From: Mayfieldus sp963772265
Lineage (GTDB): Bacteria; Actinomycetota; Thermoleophilia; Solirubrobacterales; 70-9
Assembly: GCA_963772265.1 (NCBI GenBank)
Contig: CAVYWS010000005.1
Coordinates: 372,001 to 436,000, forward strand
Direction: 5' to 3'
Length of the DNA: 64,000 nt
Part shown: in pieces, positions 10,558-19,400 of the stretch
Numbering within the stretch: position 1 is the first letter of the stretch
How the letters are laid out: each line of letters starts with the position of its first letter
Program-made: the position numbers and the translations under genes
The notes under the pieces: generated by a model
What the model was told of the DNA's origin: nothing
What the model saw: only the letters and a program-made list of their open reading frames with translations
Databases searched by the model: none

Positions 10558-11583
10558 GTGGCGGCGCAAGCGCGCCATTATCCTGCCCCAACCATCGCCG
10601 TGAGCGGGAATTCAGATTCGGGGCCAGAGGCCCCAAAGGGAGTGCCGTTCGACGCCGCCGCGACCGCGGAACGGCTCGCCGAGGGCACCGCGAAGGCGGT
10701 TCGCGACCTCGGCCGCCGCGGCGCCGTCGTCGCCGTCTCGGGCGGGATCGACTCCAGCGTCACCGCGGCGCTCTCGGCCAAGGGCCTGGGGCCCGAGAAC
10801 GTGCTCTGCCTGCGGCTACCCGAGCGCGACGTCGGCCACCGCTCCTCCGATCTCGGGCTGATCCTCGCCGAGGCGCTGGGGACGCCGACCGAAGAGGTCG
10901 TGATCAGCGGAATCCTCGAGGCGCTCGGCTGCTACGAGGCGCGCGACGAGGCGATCCGCAAGCTCTTTCCCGACTACGAGCCCGACTGGAAGCACAAGCT
11001 CGTGCGCTCCGAGCCGACCGGAGGGATGATCGTCTTCTCGCTGGTGGTCGAGCGCCCCGACGGGAGCCAGGACAAGAAGCGGATGCCGAGCGACTCCTAC
11101 CGCGAGCTGCTCGCCGCGACCAACATGAAGCAGCGCACGCGCAAGCTTCTCGAGTACACCTGGGCCGACCGCCTCCACTACGCGGTGGTCGGCACCCCGA
11201 ACCTGCTCGAGTACGACCAGGGCTTCTATGTCAAGGGAGGGGACGGTCTTGCCGATGTGAAGCCCATAGCCGGCGTCTACAAGTCGCAGGTCTACGCAAT
11301 GGCAATCGAGCTCGGGCTTCCCGAAGAGATCACCTCCCAGCGTCCGACCACGGACACCTTCAGCCTCGCCCAGACCCAGGACGAGTTCTACTTCGGCTTC
11401 CCGTACGAGCAGATGGACCTTCTGATGTGGGGGCTGGAGCGTGGGATGTCCCCCGAGGAGCTTGCCCCCCAGGCCGGCCTCGAGCCCGAGCAGGTAAAGG
11501 CCGGCTACAGCGAGATCGAGCGGCGCCGCGTCGCAACCGAGTACCACGCCGCTCCCGCGGTGATGGTTGAGCCCGAAGGCTGA
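10558..11583 (+). CDS. NAD-synthetase-like ATP pyrophosphatase
   Basis: This is an intact protein of 341 residues from GTG 10558. GTG 10600 is equally plausible and sits 15 nt after a TATCCT hexamer that could be a -10 box. The N-type ATP-pyrophosphatase P-loop VVAVSGGIDSSVTA is at residues about 58-71. GTPNLLEYDQGFYVKGGDGLADVKPI resembles the NadE motif near the second ATP/deamido-NAD site, and YKSQVY follows. No glutaminase domain is present. Housekeeping NadE is possible, but the one-nucleotide overlap with an AsnB-type amidotransferase and the ACP and ligase behind it argue for a specialised amidation step using an adenylated carboxyl group. The conserved-looking insert EPDWKHKLVRSEPTGGMI is unusual for housekeeping NadE as far as I can tell. 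Confidence 0.75.
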   Translation: MAAQARHYPAPTIAVSGNSDSGPEAPKGVPFDAAATAERLAEGTAKAVRDLGRRGAVVAVSGGIDSSVTAALSAKGLGPENVLCLRLPERDVGHRSSDLGLILAEALGTPTEEVVISGILEALGCYEARDEAIRKLFPDYEPDWKHKLVRSEPTGGMIVFSLVVERPDGSQDKKRMPSDSYRELLAATNMKQRTRKLLEYTWADRLHYAVVGTPNLLEYDQGFYVKGGDGLADVKPIAGVYKSQVYAMAIELGLPEEITSQRPTTDTFSLAQTQDEFYFGFPYEQMDLLMWGLERGMSPEELAPQAGLEPEQVKAGYSEIERRRVATEYHAAPAVMVEPEG

Positions 11584-13489
11584 TGTGCGGCATCGCCGGC
11601 ATCGTCCGCCCGCAGGTCGGGCCTCCACCCGACGAGCAGACTCTGCGACGGATGGCCGGGGCGATCTGCCATCGCGGCCCGGACGGCTACGGCTACGCGC
11701 TTGACGCCCGGCGCCGGGCTGATCAACACCCGCCTTTCGATCTTCGACCTGCCCGGCGGCTGGCAGCCGATCGAGGACCCGAGCGGCTCGATCATCGTCT
11801 ACAACGGCGAGGTCTACAACCACTACGAGCTGCGGCGCGAGCTCGAGTCCCGCGGCGAGACGTTTCGCACCACCAGCGACACCGAGGTCGTGCTGCGGCT
11901 GCTGGAGCTCGAGGGCACGCGCTCGCTCGACCGCCTCAACGGCCAGTTCGCGATCGCCTGGTGGCAGCCGCGGGAGCGGCGCCTGACCCTGATCCGCGAC
12001 CGCTTCGGCGTCCGGCCGCTGTTCTACTCGCTGCTCGACGACGGGACGCTGGTCTTCGGCTCCGAGGCGAAGGCGATCTTCGCCTCGGGCGAGGTCGAGG
12101 CGGCGCCGGACCTGCGCGGCATCGACGACGTCTTCACGCTCTGGGGCCCGCGGCCGCCGCGGACCGTGTTCCGGGGCGTCAACCAGGTACCCCAGGGTGG
12201 CCTGCTGGTCTGGGAGGGGGGCAAGATCGTCGACGAGCAGATCTGGTGGGAGCCGTCCTTCGACTTCGAGCCTTCCGAAGGGGACCTCGAGGAGCTGATG
12301 CGCGACAGCGTGCGGCTGCGGCTGCGGGCCGACGTCCCGGTCGGCGCCTATCTGTCCGGCGGCCTGGACTCGAGCCTGATCGTCGCCCTCGCCCAGCAGG
12401 AGACCGAGCACCAGCTGCGCACCTTCTCGGTCGCCTTCGTCGATCCCCACTACGACGAGCGCGCCCACCAGGAGGAGGTCGCGCGGGTGCTCGGCACCGA
12501 CCACCACGTGGTCGAGGCCGGCCCGGCCGAGATCGCCAACGCCTTCCCGGACGTCGTCCGGCACGCCGAGCAGCCGCTGATCCGAACCGCGCCGGTGCCG
12601 CTGTTCCTGCTCTCGACCGAGGTGCGCGCCAACGACATCGTCGTCGTCGCGACCGGCGAGGGAGCCGACGAGCTGTTCTGGGGCTATGACCTGTTCAAGG
12701 AGGTCGTCGTCCGCGAGCTTCACCAGCGCGACCCCGAGGGCGCCAAGGAGCTGCTCGAGGAGCTCTACGGCTACCTGCCCGCCGAGGCCCGCCGCGGCCC
12801 CGCCTGGGACCGCTTCCTGCTCGAGACCGGCGACCCCGACGACCCGCTGACCTCGCACATGACCCGGGTCCAGGCGACCGCCGCGGTCAAGGCCTTCTAC
12901 CGGCCCGAGGTCGCGGCCGAGATCGGCGAGACCCAGTCGCTGGAGCGCCTGCGGGCCGGCCTGCCGCCCTCGTTCGGCAACTGGAGCAGCCTTCAGCGCG
13001 CCTCCTGGCTGGAGATCTCCACCCTGCTGGAGCCCTACCTGCTGGCGGCCCAGGGCGACCGGGTCGCGATGGCGCACGGCGTCGAGGGGCGGTTCCCGTT
13101 CCTCGACCATCGGGTCTTCGAGTACGCGGCGAAGCTGCCGGCCGAGCGCAAGCTGGCCGGGATGCGCGAGAAGGCGGCGCTGCGCGACCTCGCGGCCGAC
13201 CTGCTGCCGGCCGAGATCATCGAGCGCGGCAAGCAGCCCTACAGGGCGCCGGAGGTCACGCCGTTCTTCTCGGAGGGCTCGCCGGAGTGGGTCGAGGAGT
13301 CGCTCTCGCGCGGGGGCGCTGGAGGAGACCGGAATCTGGGACCCGGGGCGGGTCGAAGGCCTTCTGAGGCGCTGCCGGGCGGGCAAGGCCACCGGGTTCC
13401 GCGAGGGCATGGCGCTGATAGGGGTTCTGTCCACCCAGTTGTGGCATCGTGCCTTCTTTCGATTCAGGACTGGATGCCTATCCACCTGA
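11583..13489 (+). CDS. Asparagine-synthase-type glutamine amidotransferase
   Basis: The gene starts at ATG 11583, sharing one base with the upstream stop. The mature N-terminus is MCGIAGIV, so Cys2 is the glutaminase nucleophile. NTRLSIFDL and the YNGEVYN motif follow. The synthetase half has the pyrophosphatase loop YLSGGLDSSLI and the late GEGADELFWGY motif, as in AsnB. Two frameshifts are corrected: CTTG at 11700-11703 (should be CTG) and a G run near 13317 with one extra G. The corrected product is about 635 residues, the usual AsnB length, ending at TGA 13487-13489. AsnB-like enzymes in surface-glycan clusters amidate sugars or acyl-ACP-bound acids rather than making asparagine. Confidence 0.85.
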
Positions 13490-13540
13490 GACCGATGAGC
13501 CACGAATGAGACTCGACCGAACCGAAGCGAAGGAGATCGC

Positions 13541-13801
13541 ATGACCGAGGCGACCGCTGACGTGCGCACCGACATGCGCTCCTACCTGGAGGAGAACTTC
13601 CTCTACATGCATCCCAACGTCGAGCTGGGGGACTCCGACGACTTCCTCGCCCTCGGGATCATCGACTCGCTGGGATTCGTCGAGCTGGTCGAAGAGGTCC
13701 AGTCCCGCTACGGGCTGGCGATCGACGACGTCGAGATCACCGAGGAGAACTTCGGCTCGATCGACGCGATCGCGAACTTCGTGGCATCCAAGTCGTCTTG
13801 A
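13541..13801 (+). CDS. Acyl carrier protein
   Basis: This is an intact 86-residue acidic four-helix protein. The phosphopantetheine attachment site is LGIIDSLGFVEL, with Ser about residue 45. A strong ribosome-binding site, GAAGGAG, precedes ATG 13541 by 6 nt. It is a stand-alone carrier, not beside fatty-acid synthase genes. Its stop overlaps the TTG start of the AMP ligase by 4 nt (TTGA), indicating translational coupling and therefore a carrier-ligase partnership: the ligase would load an acid onto this protein. Confidence 0.92.
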   Translation: MTEATADVRTDMRSYLEENFLYMHPNVELGDSDDFLALGIIDSLGFVELVEEVQSRYGLAIDDVEITEENFGSIDAIANFVASKSS

Positions 13802-15295
13802 GTTACCCGTCGACGGCAGAGGACCTGGCTCGGAACGCGGCTCGCGAACCCGGCCGGGTGGCGCTCGTCGTCGACGATCGCGAGGTCAGCTTCGGCGAGC
13901 TGCACGAGCTCACCGACCGCGTCGCCGCCGGCATGCGCGAGCAGGGAATCCAGCGCGGCGACCGGGTCGGGATCATGCTGCCGAACAGCGTCGAGGCGGT
14001 GGTCGCGATCCAGGCGACGCTGCGGGCGGGGGCGGCGATCATGCCGATCAACCCGACCGCCAAGCACGACCGGGTCACCGACCTGATGCAGCGCTCCGAG
14101 GCGGCGATGCTCCTCTGCGACTCGGTGCGTGAGCCGGAGGTGACGCAGGCGATGGAGGCCGTCGAGGGGGCGTCCTGGTTCTCCAGCCTCGACGATCTCG
14201 CCAGCGACGCGGAGCCCCCGACCGAGATCCCCGCCGCCGACGACCTCGGGGCGCTGATGCACACCTCGGGCTCGACCGGGGGGCCGAAGGGGGTGATGCA
14301 CTGCCATGGAGGCCTCGGCTTCGTCACCGACTCGATCATCGAGTACCTCGAGATCACCCCCGAGGACCGGGTCCTGAACCTGCTGCCGCTCTCGTTCGGC
14401 TACGGCCTCACGCACCTGCTGTTCTGCATGCGCACCGGGGCGACCCTGGTGCTCGAGCCCGGGGTGGGGCTGCCCGGGCCGGATCGTGAAGCTGCTCGAG
14501 GAGCAGCAGATCACCGGCCTGCCCGGGGTGCCGACGATCTTCGCCCTGCTGATGACGCTGCAAGGGCTCGCCGACCGGCCGCTTCCCCACCTGCGCTTCC
14601 TCACCAACGCCGGGGCGGCGCTGCCGACCCCGGCGCTGGAGCAGGTGCGCAAGACCTTCAAGGGCGCCACGCTCTACTCGATGTACGGGCAGACCGAGTG
14701 CTTCCGGACCTGCTACCTGCCTCCCGAGCAGCTCGACATCCGGCCCGGCTCGGTCGGCGTCCCGATCCCCGGCTCGGACACCTGGATCGAGGACGACGAC
14801 GGCAACGAGGTCGGCCCCGACGTGGTCGGCGAGCTGATCGTCCGCGGCCCGCACGTGATGCAGGGCTACTGGCGCAACCCGGAGGCGACCGCACCGCGGA
14901 TCCGCGAGGGGCGCAACCCCGGCGAGCGGATCCTCTGCAGCAACGATCTCTTCCGCACCGACGACGAGGGCTTCCTCTACTTCGTCGGGCGCCGCGACGA
15001 CATCATCAAGTCACGCGGCGAGAAGGTGCCTCCGCGCGAGGTCGAGGAGGTCATCCACCTCGATCCCGCCGTGCACGAGGCGGCGGTGGTCGGGGTGCCC
15101 GACCGCCTGCTCGGCGAGGCCGTGCACGCCCACGTCTCCGCCCGCGAGGGCAAGGAGGTCGACCCGGCGGCGCTGAAGCGGCTCTGCGCCGAGCACCTCG
15201 AGGACTACATGGTCCCGCAGAAGATCGTCGTCCACGACGAGCTGCCGCGAAACCAGAACAACAAGATCGACCGGCTCGGCCTGGCGCAGGCCTAG
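13798..15295 (+). CDS. Acyl-AMP ligase (adenylate-forming), ACP-loading
   Basis: This belongs to the ANL superfamily of adenylate-forming enzymes. Visible motifs are the P-loop MHTSGSTGGPKGVMHCHGG, SMYGQTEC (A5), FRTDDEG (A7) and the hinge and Lys region SRGEKVPPREVE (A8), ending with NQNNKIDRLGL (A10 Lys). One extra C near 14473 breaks the frame; joined, it has about 498 residues. The start is TTG 13798, overlapping the ACP stop. Similar stand-alone AMP ligases coupled to an ACP are found in exosortase-associated and polysaccharide loci. Substrate is unknown: a fatty, hydroxy or amino acid is possible. Confidence 0.85.
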
Positions 15296-15384
15296 CCGCG
15301 CCGGCGGGGGCGTCCCCCGAAAGCGGCTCTGAGGGGGCCGCTGCGGCAGCTGACGTGCCAGCGAGCGCAATGACGTAGGCCGCC

Positions 15385-15404
15385 CTGTCGAATGATTCCG
15401 ACAG
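15385..15404. terminator. Short hairpin between convergent genes
   Basis: A perfect 6-bp stem CTGTCG/CGACAG encloses the 8-nt loop AATGATTC, 90 bp after the AMP ligase stop. There is no T tract, so intrinsic termination is not certain. It is the first of several hairpins in the 373-bp gap between the ligase and the convergent acyltransferase. Confidence 0.3.
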
Positions 15405-15452
15405 CCATCCGAGCTCGCAGGCTGCGAGGGCCTCTCGGCGCACACCGTGGGG

Positions 15453-15561
15453 GTTTTCGGAAAATCGCTCTGCACCAGGGGAAACTCCTGTGCTTCAGGC
15501 GAGAAATCCGTTCACTCACAGGAAGAGGATTTGCATCAGAGGCAAATTCGTTTCCGAAAAC
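15453..15561. repeat. Nested inverted repeats in AT-richer intergenic island
   Basis: Inside the 373-bp gap 15296-15668, which has no convincing gene, an 11-bp perfect inverted pair lies at 15453-15463 (GTTTTCGGAAA) and 15551-15561 (TTTCCGAAAAC). Nested within it are CCTGTG at 15487-15492 pairing with CACAGG at 15517-15522, and the hairpin ATTTGC at 15529-15534 pairing with GCAAAT at 15542-15547. Four loose copies of a CAGGnGnAAA-like motif begin at 15476, 15496, 15519 and 15537. The local composition is clearly richer in A+T than the surroundings. It could be a structured small RNA, a bidirectional terminator or a protein-binding array; none can be proven from sequence alone. Confidence 0.55.
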
Positions 15562-15668
15562 TCCAGGGCTTCGAAGATCCCAGCTTCAGGTTCCCGGCTC
15601 TGGAGACCAGACCCGAGGGCTTGGCGTCTCCCCGAACCGATGCCGGGCTCGGCCCGTCCGGAGCGCGC

Positions 15669-16804
15669 TTAGTTGCCGCGCGAGGTCGGCAGCAGCCGGG
15701 CGACGGCGTGAGCGACCTGGCCCAGCGCCGGGCGCTGGGCGATCCGGCGGCCGACCCGGCGCGCCCTCGCCTCGCCGGCGACCAGGAAGCGGGTCGGGCG
15801 CAGCGCCCCGGTCATCACGACCGTGGCGCCGTCTCGTGCCTCGGGGGTGAAGTTGCGCTTGTAGGGCTCGGTCCCGAGCAGGAAGTCGAACTCCTTCGCC
15901 TCCTCCTCGATCGCGTTGCGGATCGCCACCGAGGTCATCACGGTGCCGACCGCGCGCTTTGACCATTCGGGGTCGAAGCCGGTGTTGTAGGAGACGTAGC
16001 TGTCGCCGATCCGCCAGCCGAAGAACGCCGCCACCGCGGTGCCCTCGGCCTCGAGGATCAGCAGCCGCAGCCAGCCCCGCTTCAGCGCCGCGTCGGCGAA
16101 GGCCCGCAGCACCGCCTCGCCCTCCGGCGTGGTCAGCGCCGACTCGCCGCGGCCCTCCCAGCGCAGCGCGTGGAGGCGGAAGAACTCGTCCAGGGTCGAC
16201 CCCAGGTTGCCGGGCTCGGCGCTGCGGACCTTCATCTCGTGGTCGCGCAGCAGCACCCGCTCGCGGCGGCGGATCTGGGAGCGGAACTTGGCGCTGCGCT
16301 GGGAGACGTAGGTCTCCCAGTCGAGCCCCTCCAGCGGCACGTAGGGAAGGTCGGTCGGCGACTGCTCGGGTGGCGGCAAGGCGCCGGGGCGACGCCTTGC
16401 GCATCTCCGCCAGCCAGGGGCGGTCGGGCTCGACCCGCTCGAGCAGCAGGATGCGGCGCCCGAGGTGCGGCCCCAGCGCGGCCATCGCGGCGGCCGCCAC
16501 GGCCGGCTCGTCCTCGATCGCCGCGGCCGGGTGAAAGCGGTCGCCGAGGCCGGCGCCGGCGAAGCGGACCGCGCGGGGGCGGCTGGAGTCGTCGGCGGCC
16601 AGCGGCATCACGCCCGCCAGCTCGCCTCCGGGCCCGCGCACGGCGACGATCAGCAGCGAGGAGGATGTCCTTGCCCTGGTGCTCCCACCAGGCCCGCAGC
16701 CACTCCGGGGTCACGAAGGCGTTGGAGCGGCGCTCCGCCAGGGCCCGCCATTCGTCCTCGATCGCGCCGATCCCCGCCAGGTCGGTGATCAGCTCCCCAC
16801 TCAT
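15669..16804 (-). CDS. BioF2/FemAB-like acyltransferase, copy D
   Basis: The start is ATG 16804, reading SGELITDLAGIGAIEDEW and NAFVTPEWLRAWWEHQGKD. The family core follows (YVSQRSAKFRSQIRRRE), then SYVSYNTGFDPEWSKRAVGTV and the terminal FDFLLGTEPYKRNF, the classical BioF2-like ending. Two extra bases are corrected: a doubled C near 16665, and CAAG at 16377-16380 (CTTG on the coding strand, should be CTG). The length is about 378 residues. It is more distant from copies A and B than they are from each other. It sits alone, convergent with the acyl-AMP ligase, and plausibly uses the same carrier (inference). Confidence 0.8.
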
Positions 16805-16877
16805 CCGCTTGTCATCGGCCGCAGCTGCCAGACGCTGCAACGATATCCGCCCACGGTTTGCTTCAATGGTCGGCCCG

Positions 16878-17078
16878 ATGCCGAAGCAGAAGACACATTC
16901 CGGCGCCAAGAAGCGCTTCCGCAAGACCGCCACCGGCAAGCTGCGCGGCAGGCGCGCCTACTCGAGCCACATCCTCGAGAAGAAGTCGCCGAAGCGAAAG
17001 CGCCGCTTCGCCCGCCCGGTCGTGATCGACGAGGCGGACCGCAAGCGGATCCGGACCCTGCTCGGAGGCGGCAAGTGA
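16878..17078 (+). CDS. rpmI: Ribosomal protein bL35
   Basis: This is an intact 66-residue basic protein beginning MPKQKTHSGAKKRFRKTATGK, the usual bL35 signature, and ending RIRTLLGGGK. It binds 23S rRNA in the large subunit. Its stop overlaps the GTG start of rplT by 4 nt. The gene that normally precedes it, infC (initiation factor 3), is not here: the next gene upstream is acyltransferase copy D on the opposite strand, 73 bp away. The promoter must lie in those 73 bp or inside that gene. Confidence 0.95.
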   Translation: MPKQKTHSGAKKRFRKTATGKLRGRRAYSSHILEKKSPKRKRRFARPVVIDEADRKRIRTLLGGGK

Positions 17079-17434
17079 CCCGCGTCAAGCGCTCGGTGCA
17101 CGCGCGCAAGAAGCGCCGCGCGACCCTGAAGGCGGCCAAGGGCTACTGGGGGCGCAAGAAGTCCTCCTACCGCTTCGCCAAGGAGCAGGTGCAGCGCTCC
17201 GGCGCCTACGCCTACCGCGACCGCCGCAACCGCAAGCGCGACTTCCGCCGCCTCTGGATCGTGCGAATCAACGCCGCCGCCAGGCGCGAGGGGATGAGCT
17301 ACTCGCAGCTGATGCACGGCCTGCGCGAGGCGGGTGTCGAGGTGAACCGCAAGATGCTCGCCGACATCGCGGTCCACGACCCCGAGGCGTTCCGGCGATT
17401 CGTCGAGCTGGCCCGGGAGGGAGCGGCTGCCTAG
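17075..17434 (+). CDS. rplT: Ribosomal protein bL20
   Basis: This is an intact 119-residue protein from GTG 17075: TRVKRSVHARKKRRATLK, then YRDRRNRKRDFRRLWIVRINAAAR, standard for bL20. It nucleates 50S assembly by binding 23S rRNA, and in many bacteria represses its own operon. It overlaps rpmI by 4 nt and is followed by a strong intrinsic terminator at 17459-17489, so rpmI-rplT is a two-gene unit. Confidence 0.96.
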   Translation: MTRVKRSVHARKKRRATLKAAKGYWGRKKSSYRFAKEQVQRSGAYAYRDRRNRKRDFRRLWIVRINAAARREGMSYSQLMHGLREAGVEVNRKMLADIAVHDPEAFRRFVELAREGAAA

Positions 17435-17458
17435 CCGAACCCAGATCCTCAGTCTCCC

Positions 17459-17489
17459 GGGCGGATCCAGAGGATCCGCCCTTTCTTTT
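17459..17489 (+). terminator. Intrinsic terminator after rplT
   Basis: A perfect 10-bp stem GGGCGGATCC/GGATCCGCCC with a 3-nt loop (AGA) is followed by TTTCTTTT. It lies 24 bp after the rplT stop. Confidence 0.9.
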
Positions 17490-17516
17490 GGAATAGACGA
17501 GCACAGAACTGACGTA

Positions 17517-18261
17517 GTGATCACAAGCCCCCACAACGAGAAGCTGAAGCTGGTCCGCAGCCTGCGCGACCGCCGCGGCCGCGAGCGCGAGGGGCTGTTC
17601 CTGACCGAGGGCGAGGACCTGCTGGAGGCGGGGATCGCCGCCGGCGCCGAGCCGCTGCTGCTGCTCAGCGCCGCCGGGTCGGGGATCGGCGGGCTCGAGG
17701 TCGAGCCCGAGCTGCTCGCCGAGCAGTCGGGCCTTGGCTCGGGGACGCGGGTGATCGCCGCCTGGAGCCAGCGCTGGGCGGAGGAGATCGAGGGCCCGGT
17801 CTGCGTCTATCTGCACGGGGTCGGCGACCCGGCCAACGTCGGCGCCGTGATCCGCTCCGCCCACGCGCTTGGTCGAGGGCACCGTCGTCCTCGGTCCGCG
17901 AGAGCGCCGACCCGTTCTCTCCCAAGGCCGTCCGCGCAAGCATGGGCTCGGTGTTCGCGGTGCCGCTGGCGCGCGGGAGCGTCGACGACACTCCGGAGCC
18001 GCGCGCTGGCGCTGCTCGCGCACGGGGGCGAGCCGCCGGGGGAGTCGCCGCGCGCCCTTGACCGTCTGCCTCGGCTCCGAGCGCGACGGGCTGCCCCCCG
18101 AGGTGGTCGAGCGCTGCCAGCGCAGGGTGACGATCCCGATCCGCTCCGGAGCCGAGTCGCTGAACGTGGCCGCGGCGGCTGCGATCGTCCTGCAGCGGAT
18201 ATCGTCGCCCGCGCCGCGGCAGCGGTCCGGGCCGGTCCCGGAAGGTGAGTCGAATGGTTGA
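17517..18261 (+). CDS. SpoU/TrmH-family RNA 2'-O-methyltransferase
   Basis: This starts at GTG 17517: ITSPHNEKLKLVRSLRDRRGR, then LFLTEGEDLLEAGI, the small N-terminal RNA-binding domain. The knotted SPOUT domain motifs are VYLHGVGDPANVGAVIRSAHAL (motif 1), LGSERDGLPPEV (motif 2) and IPIRSGAESLNVAAAAAIVL (motif 3), which form the trefoil knot that binds SAM. Four single-base insertions break it, two of them CTG read as CTTG (17868-17871 and 18057-18060). Corrected length is about 245 residues. It most likely methylates a 23S rRNA ribose; the exact site is unknown. Placement between rplT and pheS is common. The last residues and stop (18248 or 18261) are uncertain. Confidence 0.82.
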
Positions 18262-19400
18262 TCGGATCGAGCAGATACGCAACGAGGCCGCCGCGGCGAT
18301 CGCCGCCGCCGGCAGCACCGAGGACCTGGAGGGCCTGCGGGTCCGCTACCTGGGCCGCAAGGCGGAGCTGACCGGGATCCTGCGCGGAATCGCCGATCTG
18401 CCCGCCGACCAGCGGGGCCCGGTCGGCAAGGCCGGCAACGAGGCCCGCGCGGCGCTGGAGGCACTGCTGGCCGAGCGCGCCTCCGAGCTCGACTCGGCCG
18501 AGATCGACGCCGGCCTCGTCGCCGACCGCATCGACGTCACCCTGCCCGGGGCCCCGGCTCTTCCGGCCGCATCGCGGAACCTGCTGCAGCGGACGCTGCG
18601 CGAGATCGAGGACGTCTTCGTCGGCCTCGGATACCGGGTGATGGAGGGGCCCGAGGTCGAGCTCGACTACTACAACTTCACGGCGCTCAACCACCCGCCC
18701 GGCCACGCGGCGCGGATGGCGCAGGACACCTTCTACGTCGACCCGTCCAGCCTCTCGCCGCGACTTGCGGCTCGAGCCGGCTCCCGACTACCCCGGCGAG
18801 CAGGTCTCCGGAGAGGCGCTGCCGCCCGGTCCCGAGGACGTCGTCCTCCGCACCCACACCTCGCCGATGCAGGTGCGGGCGATGGAGGCGCAGGGGCCGC
18901 CGATCTTCATCGTCGTGCCGGGGCGCTGCTACCGCAGCGACCCCTTCGATGCCACCCACAGCCCCGTCTTCCATCAGGTCGAGGGTCTGGCGGTGGCGGA
19001 GGGGATCACCCTTGCCGACCTGAAAGGGACCCTGGACGAGTTCGCGCGGGCGATCTTCGGCCCCGAGCGCGAGACCCGATTCCGGCCCGGCTACTTCCCC
19101 TTCACCGAGCCCAGCGTCGAGGTCGACGTCTCCTGCTTTGCCTGCGGCGGCAGCGGCGAGCTCGAGGACGGCTCGCGCTGCTCGATCTGCAAGGGGACCG
19201 GCTGGATCGAGATCCTCGGCTCGGGGATGGTCGACCCGAACGTGTTCGGGTTCGTCGCCGCGAACGGATACGACCCCGATCGGGTCCAGGGCTTCGCCTT
19301 CGGGATGGGGATCGAGCGGATCGCGATGCTCAAGCACGGCGTTCCCGACCTGCGCAAGTTCTTCGAGAACGACGTCCGCGTCCTGGAGCAGTTCCGATGA
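18254..19400 (+). CDS. pheS: Phenylalanine-tRNA ligase alpha subunit
   Basis: Start is ATG 18254. The N-terminal coiled-coil tRNA arm is followed by the class II core: motif 2 region VLRTHTSPMQVRAM, FHQVEGLAV, and motif 3 GFAFGMGIERIAMLKHG. A short Cys-rich insertion, CFACGGSG to CSICKGTGW, is present with four cysteines that could hold zinc; it is also seen in some other bacterial PheS. One frameshift at 18764-18767 (CTTG for CTG) interrupts it; corrected length about 381. The stop TGA overlaps the ATG of pheT (19397) by 4 nt. The enzyme forms an alpha2-beta2 complex with PheT. Confidence 0.95.

Noticed and set aside
10816..13575. 919-codon minus-strand open frame across nadE-asnB
   Set aside because: It has no domain and is antisense to two well-supported genes; a codon-bias shadow.
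15453..15561. Integron attC or phage attachment site
   Set aside because: No integrase or gene cassette is nearby, and the arms do not match the R-L box plan; left as structured repeats.
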